In this document: piece by piece, positions 58,275-64,000 of the stretch | Numbering within the stretch: position 1 is the stretch's first letter | Layout of the letters: each line of letters begins with the position of its first letter | NCBI GenBank assembly: GCA_038025085.1 | Contig: CM076142.1 | Coordinates: forward strand, 1,091,501 to 1,155,500 | Reading direction: 5' to 3' | DNA from: Tetragonia tetragonoides | Taxonomy: Eukaryota > Streptophyta > Magnoliopsida > Caryophyllales > Aizoaceae | DNA length: 64,000 bases | Translations under genes and position numbers: made by a program | Notes under the pieces: generated by a model | Databases searched by the model: none | Told to the model about the DNA's origin: nothing | The model's input: the letters and a program-made list of their open reading frames with translations, nothing else

Positions 58275-61200
58275 TTACAGGAACAAATTTGGGCGGCTCT
58301 CAGGGTCATATATTCCCGCAAGGAAAGCAACAAACACACAAAACATAAGAATTCCGATCATGCCAGTTCTCAACACCTGGTCCATATTGGGATGCATGTC
58401 GATATCAGATCTTAGAGAATGAAGAGCAGTATCCTCGTAATGAAATCCATCTGCCATCAGTTGGAGGTCATTTGCCACTTCTCTAGAGGCCAAACACCGA
58501 GTATTGTAGGAACTGGCACTTGAACATTTAGCACATATGCATTTACCGCCAAGACATGCTGGAAGCTCCTGAAAGTACTCAGAAAGAACCTCCCGATATT
58601 TTTCCCCAATAAATTTCAACTTCTGTCGAGTGACAGGCTTAAGTACCTGAAAGATATAATCCATCTTAAACTGTTAAGTATTTGCGCATCACAGGAAAGC
58701 AAGTAGAGAGATAGACATTCTAAGTCTGGTGAAACAAAGCTCACCTTCATTAAAGTCTGTGCCATCATCCAAACCACAGGAGGAAGTCGTATGACAAACA
58801 AACCACCAAGACAGTTTGGGAAGTGATCTTGAAAAAGCAGAGAGCAAGATCTCAACATGTGCATTGGAATTCTAAATGGAGATAGCCCTTCACAATCCAC
58901 CAACACCATAATTTGGGGATTTTCAGGATTAGTCAGATGCAGGACACCATGCTCCATCTGAGAAACTGCACAAGCAATTGATATCCCCCCAATCATGCTC
59001 CAGACTTTTTTCCATGGAAAAGCAATGAGAGATTTTTGACAACTAGGAAAGCAACTATAAGTAGCCCATGTAAGTTTATTGCATAACAAGACTCCCATGT
59101 GCTCATTTCACAAAACTATCAGGACGTGTAAATTGGCACAGCAACCAAAAAGGAAGAAAGATCATAGTGTTTACTTCAACCACAATAACAACAACAACAA
59201 TAACATCCTACGAAATATCACACCAGCTACGGGGTTCAGGGAGGTCCAGATTTACGCAGCATTACCCTAGCTAGTAGAGAGATTGTTTCTGATAGACCCA
59301 CAAAAACATTTGAATTTTGAAAACAATTGAACGCAAAATAGTTAAATATATGAATAACCAAAGAGAGATAGATTTAGTAAATGAATAAACGCACAGAATG
59401 AAGCAATAGATAAAATCAAGAAAAGGAGAATGAAGACAAGAAGGTGCCTATACTCCGGGGAAATTTATATGTTATTAACAGTGAACTAAATACTTTTCTC
59501 AAGCAACATCATTAGGCTAGTAGGCAGCAAATTGCACAGCATGCATTTTGTTATGGAAACACATAAACATATTCCATCAGCAGATTTTACAATGGATCTG
59601 CCTCAATGCAAGAATACCCAATGAGGAACGTATGAGCTTCAGTTTCTTGTAGAGAAGGATATGAGACACATTCTTCACCACAAGTGATACTGCAACACCA
59701 CCACACAGTTGCGCACTGTGGATCACACTGCTGGTGGGGTTTAGGAGGTCAAGATGTAAGCAACCTTGCTCCCCCCCTCCTCCACACACACAAACAAGAG
59801 CTATCAACATTGCCCAGGTGCCTCCAAAGAGGCTCCCACCCAAGCGGGGAAAATAGGGGGGGGGGTGACGCGGTCATACCCCTGTGGAAACAAAGAGGCT
59901 GTGAAAACATACCATAACACGAATTGTCAGAGAGAAAACTACCAAAAGCTGGCCTGGGGGGGGGGTTTCTTGACAGCAATACAGGTGACTAGCTTTTGAC
60001 CAGAATCCAGAACATATCCCCAACAATCTTGACAGCTTGATTAGATGTACCCATGGGTTGTCCAACCAAAGAAAAGAGAAAAGACAGAAGGAGAGTCAAA
60101 AGAATGCATCAAAGGGAATGAAGGCTTACCGATGGCTTGTGCAATTCGTGGTCTATCATAAGTTGGAAGACTGGTACAAGCCAGCCCAACACGTACTATC
60201 AGGCATGGTCTGTCTCTCTTATCATAGCCATGCCAGAACACTACATTTGACCACATCTTAAGTTCCTGTTCGGAAAGAATATTGTATGTCTCCCTCCAAC
60301 GAATTGTTTTCTTAATTGATGAAAGTAGGCATGCGAAATTTCCATCTGCAGCAGTATAGAATCTTCGAAGCTCATTCTCATTTAACCTAAAATATCATTC
60401 ACCACCAATTTCGAGTCAGCTCTCTGTTTTTCTTGTTCCTTATTTTTTTTGGCACATCTTTTTTTACTTTTATAATTTACCCAGAAAACAGAGATATTTT
60501 TCTGGAGAAATTTCCGGTATAACTGAACAGGATTATTTTTCGCTATTTGCTTCATTAAGTCTATACAAGACAGACATTAACATCTCAATTTACATAGTAA
60601 GACTAGTCAAGAGCATGAAAATGATAAACAGGGTTGTATAGAACTAATGAGGGCAACACTAAAAAAAACATACAGTTTGTAATCAAGGTATATTTTTTTT
60701 AATCAACAATTATGCACACATGTGATAAAGATTTCATAAACAGTCATTCTACATTGGTTGTCATAAGCGTTGAGCACTTGTTGCTCATGGCATATCATCT
60801 AGGCTGGAGTATAGTTCCGAAACTCCAACACAACTGAGACATGAAATCCTAGTTTATGGATTTAAATATGCCACAGCATCTAAAGAAATAATTATGTAAA
60901 ACCCACGAGACTCCTTATGCAATTATACTAAAAACCATTGTCACACATACTGATTATAAATCTCCAACGCTAATCCTCGAATCCTGCAACACCCTAAGTT
61001 TCTAACTACCAGTGTCTAGTGAGCTCTCTGGTCGTCTCTTGGTCCTTACACTCGGTGCTTTTAATTCTGATTACAATTTCCGATTTGCAATGTAGCTGAT
61101 CCACGAAATCCTAATTTATGGGTTCAAATATGATATAACACACACTGTCTATGAGAAACTTGAGACTTTTTATAATGTTTACTAAAAATTGTTGTTATCA

Positions 61201-62091
61201 CGCACATTGATCATAGTCCCTGGACAAATGCTAACTGATCACCTTTCCGGTAAGCTGATCCCTTGTTTTTCAAGTTCTTCATAAAGTTTAACCAACCAGT
61301 TCTCCAATGATGGAAAAGTAGGATATTCATCATTATTCCTGCAGCAAAGCGACAATCTGTAGTTAAGACAACCCCATTTACGAGCACGAAAAGGATACCG
61401 CACAAACAGTGCATGTGAAACAAAAGAAGAAAGTATACCCAGGCAGATGTCAGCAAAGTAACTGCCCGAAACATGCATCAGAAGAGAACAAATAGGAGAT
61501 AGACAAAAGAGACATGCTTTGTCTTACCTTGAATCAAGACTATCAACACACGGCTCTAAAGAGGATGACTCTTTATCTAAGACTGAGCATGCATCAGAAA
61601 CATTGCGATCATCTGAGGCATTCACCTTCTCAGATCTATCAGATAAAGCTGTTGCTATTGAGAGGACCAATAATGGCCGTGACAACATCTGAAAGAAAGA
61701 ATGTAACAAACAACCAATGCATGAAAAAAATGAATAAATAAGATAAGATAAAATAAGTTTTATGACAATTAGATATCTTCCTGGTTTCTGCAAAGAACAG
61801 AGTCTTTTGTAAATTGCACTATAGTGCAAGACTCACCTGCATACCCTGCACCAAGCTCTTCAAGGGTGCCCATCTCTGGATCCACTTAAATGGTGGATAG
61901 CATAGCATTTGGCATGCTTGAAGACTGCGCCATGCAAAAGGGTACTTTGCACTGGAAAGCCTCCTCGTAGTCTCCAAAGCAGCAATCTTCAGTAAAAATA
62001 TTGCTACGTCACCACCAACTCCCCTTCCCATATGATCCCTATCCCTTGAACCTATACAACTAAGAGACTCTTGTCTGAAAGTCTTCGACAT
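58275..62091 (-). CDS. CRAL-TRIO (Sec14-like) lipid-binding protein with C-terminal membrane anchor
   Basis: Sec14-type proteins bind or exchange phosphoinositides and other lipids. Six minus-strand exons: 61837-62091, 61528-61688, 61243-61338, 60130-60386, 58745-58965 and 58275-58646. All introns are GT...AG and in phase, for 453 residues. The start is the first in-frame ATG (62089-62091, MSKTFRQESL). Residues 1-170 form an N-terminal extension without a known fold. Residues about 180-255 carry the N-lobe (FYTAADGNFACLLSSIKKTI) and CRAL-TRIO follows to about 362 (IMVLVDCEGLSPFRIPMHML, NCLGGLFVIRLPPVVW, LPACLGGKC). Then comes a cysteine cluster (C361, C366, C368, C371) and one membrane helix at 424-443 (TGMIGILMFCVFVAFLAGIY). 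It is probably tail-anchored, facing the cytosol. The frame is intact; the lipid is unknown. Confidence 0.92.
59178..59300 (-). mobile_element. Degraded SINE, TS-like 3' part
   Basis: On the minus strand the sequence runs GAAACAATCTCTCTAC, GGGTAATGCTGCGTAAAT, GACCTCCCTGAACCCC and ends in TTATTGTTGTTGTTATTG. This is the order and the TTG-rich tail of the plant TS-type tRNA-Lys SINE. It lies in intron 4 of the CRAL-TRIO gene. Confidence 0.65.
59690..59910 (-). mobile_element. Second SINE-like segment in the same intron
   Basis: The minus strand contains AGGTTGCTTACATCTTGACC and CCTAAACCCCACCAGC, preceded by G/C homopolymer-rich sequence. It resembles the body of plant SINEs but has no clear promoter boxes or target duplication. 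Confidence 0.4.
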
Positions 62092-64000
62092 GGAAGAAAG
62101 AAAAATTGAGGAAGTCCCCAACTCACACCTCACCTTGTGGATTGACTGTATCGAATTTTAGAGAACGGCTCCACCATTTAGTACTACTAGCCCTGAGAAG
62201 TGAGAACTACCTATGATGTTAAGAAATAAGATCTTGAATTTGCCCTTTGTCCATTACAAGAATGAAGTGCACCACTTCTATCATTGCAGCTCAATTTCCA
62301 GCACTGTCATCTAAGGCAGGTTATGTTATCCTGGCAAATCAAATGAAGTGAATAAGTAGTTATTACCGTAAAACATTATTTTGAAATTTAATATAGAAAT
62401 TGTTTACAAAGAATCCTTTCCATCATATACACTCTCAGGGTACAACAGGCTACCTTTTATAACTTAATATAAGTTCTATGTATCGTAATACATCATTATG
62501 CCCCCTCGATCTCAAAATAATTGACATACTTCCAATTCTGGGCCAAGCCACAAACTAAGCTACCACATTATGATTTTTCTTTTGACCCCCATGCCATATC
62601 ATTCTTCAAAGGATTTTTCTTAAAAAACTCATTTCGGTATGGGTGACCATAAATTTGAGGTAATGGAGTAGTTAACTCGAGTAATTTTTTCAATCACCAC
62701 ACAACCCTATGGAAGTACGGAACTGGCAAATCAATGTTAGTCAGTCTCAGCTAGGAGTGGCCTCATCCAATCCCAATATCAAAGTCTTTGAGGAATATTC
62801 AGCCAATTTGAGGAGTTCTGTATCAGTAGAGTGTTCGTTAATGTACATCAATGGTTCTTAAAAGCATTTTTCAGTATGGTTAGCTATTTCCATGGATATT
62901 TGCATGCTCTTTTGTGCAGGTAGTGAGCTTTGGGCCACATAACATGCATCCTGAGGTGACAAGTTTTCTTTGGACCAAGCTTTTCAGCGTGTTTGGGAAG
63001 GTTTTCGTGTGCCCATCATTGGTTTTAAAGTTCTTTCAGATTCACTTTGTGGATTTTGGTAGGGGGGGAAACAGTAAGTTGTTGTGGCATAAACAACCTC
63101 CTAGCTACTTCATTGTTTGGACTTTGGGCCTTATGGTTAGAGGCTTAGAGCCGAATGCTAGGGTGTTTTCTAGGCCTTTTCTTTCCTTGGAGATAATTTT
63201 GGTAAACTTACTCATTTGTCGTCGTTATAGCCCAGGGCGGTTGGGACTTTTAGAAGTTAAACATTTCTGAGATCAACAGGAATTGGCCCAATTTGTATCT
63301 GTACCCCTATTAGAGGACATCAGTCCTCTCTTGCTATAGCAGTTTTATATACTTTTTACTTCTCCAAATCATTTTATCAATGTTTCTCTTCCTTAACTTG
63401 GGATGTTCATTACTCTCCCTCACAGAACACCCTCAAAACATCTACCTCTTGTACAACTTTTATCTTGTTTCTCTTACTTTAACAACCAATGACCTATTGA
63501 CTATCACACAGCAAAAGAAGTTCTTCGAAATCTCTTAACCTCAACTCCATGGTTCCCCAACTTTTTCCAAGTTGTTTTCTTAAGCTAAAACCCCAAGCGC
63601 CAGTTAATTTTAGTCCATAATTTGATCCTTGACAAATAAACAACGCAATGAACACATTTAGGTCACGCCTTATTACAAAACCTAGCATTTTTCCTACTAA
63701 AATAGATGAACCTTGATCACACAAAGCACAATTGGATAAATTCTTTCTATAATCGATCACATCACTCGAATATCAGCAAGCAATAATTACAAGTTCACAA
63801 CAACAAAAGAGAACAGAATCAAAATGTTCATTGCAAATTACGTTTCAAAACATAGCAACAATCGAGCACTAAACAGAAATTTTCGAAAAAGGACAAATTA
63901 AGTAATAATTAGCAACATAAAACTAACCTGAAGCCAATTTCGTGATCATATCCTGAGCGATCGAAATGCCAGGAGAGGAGAGAGAAAAATACAGTGTGTA
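62092..64000. other. 5' side of the CRAL-TRIO gene, with a probable leader exon at 63928-64000
   Basis: A stretch ending TTGGCTTCAG|GTTAGTT at 63928 on the minus strand looks like a 5' untranslated exon that continues past the window edge. Acceptor-like sites lie between 62092 and 62150, just above the coding start. The short ATG frame in this leader exon does not join in phase to exon 1. The intron between has no recognisable gene. Confidence 0.4.

Noticed and set aside
63928..63949. ATG in the rightmost exon as the CRAL-TRIO start
   Set aside because: None of the nearby acceptors joins it in phase to exon 1; the first in-frame ATG at 62089-62091 is preferred.

Overview
The window is nuclear DNA of a flowering plant, most likely a eudicot. 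Genes with many short introns sit in AT-rich DNA full of plant transposable elements: Ty1/copia, hAT, Mutator-like, tRNA-derived SINEs, MITEs and a satellite. Several proteins are plant-type: an ACT-repeat protein of the ACR9 kind, the small plant mitochondrial ATP synthase 6 kDa subunit, and a soluble UDP-glucuronate decarboxylase. No bacterial, organellar or CRISPR features are seen. I cannot name the species.

Left part (1-5 kb): a minus-strand gene starting at 4915 is broken in its second exon by a decayed, 3'-truncated copia element, which itself carries a 373-bp fold-back insertion in gag. A possible last exon lies at 624-766. At 5.7-6.5 kb is a short array of a satellite of about 315 bp, interrupted by a small fold-back element.

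7.2-13.4 kb: a minus-strand ACR9-like gene with six recognisable exons. Intron 4 holds a 1.2-kb hAT element with 8-bp target duplications. Exon 5 has lost one base, which breaks the frame, and the true start is not found. A SINE and a MITE follow at 14.7-15.2 kb. The ATP synthase 6 kDa gene is at 16.9-18.9 kb, minus strand.

20-32.4 kb is repeat-rich: a LINE fragment, two TA tracts, a 2.75-kb TG...CA element with 5-bp target duplications (probably a solo LTR), a divergent Tim17-like reading frame, an inverted satellite monomer, a 1.4-kb hAT element keeping only the BED zinc-finger end of its transposase, a 3.8-copy satellite array, a minisatellite and an ATT tract.

32.7-45.8 kb is the gene-rich core: an intact histone H4 gene, an intact 12-exon UXS gene, a tRNA-His gene and an intact three-exon membrane protein of the FUSC type, whose upstream region carries a GA tract. 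45.8-55.6 kb is mostly intergenic, with a 979-bp Mutator-like element with about 145-bp terminal inverted repeats and at least four copies of one MITE family. 58.3-62.1 kb holds an intact six-exon CRAL-TRIO (Sec14-like) gene with a C-terminal membrane anchor, with a probable 5' untranslated exon at the right edge.

The genes have unrelated housekeeping roles (chromatin, nucleotide-sugar synthesis, respiration, lipid handling, amino-acid-sensing family). Nothing suggests they act as one system. The interest lies in the layered transposon and satellite history and in the broken genes.
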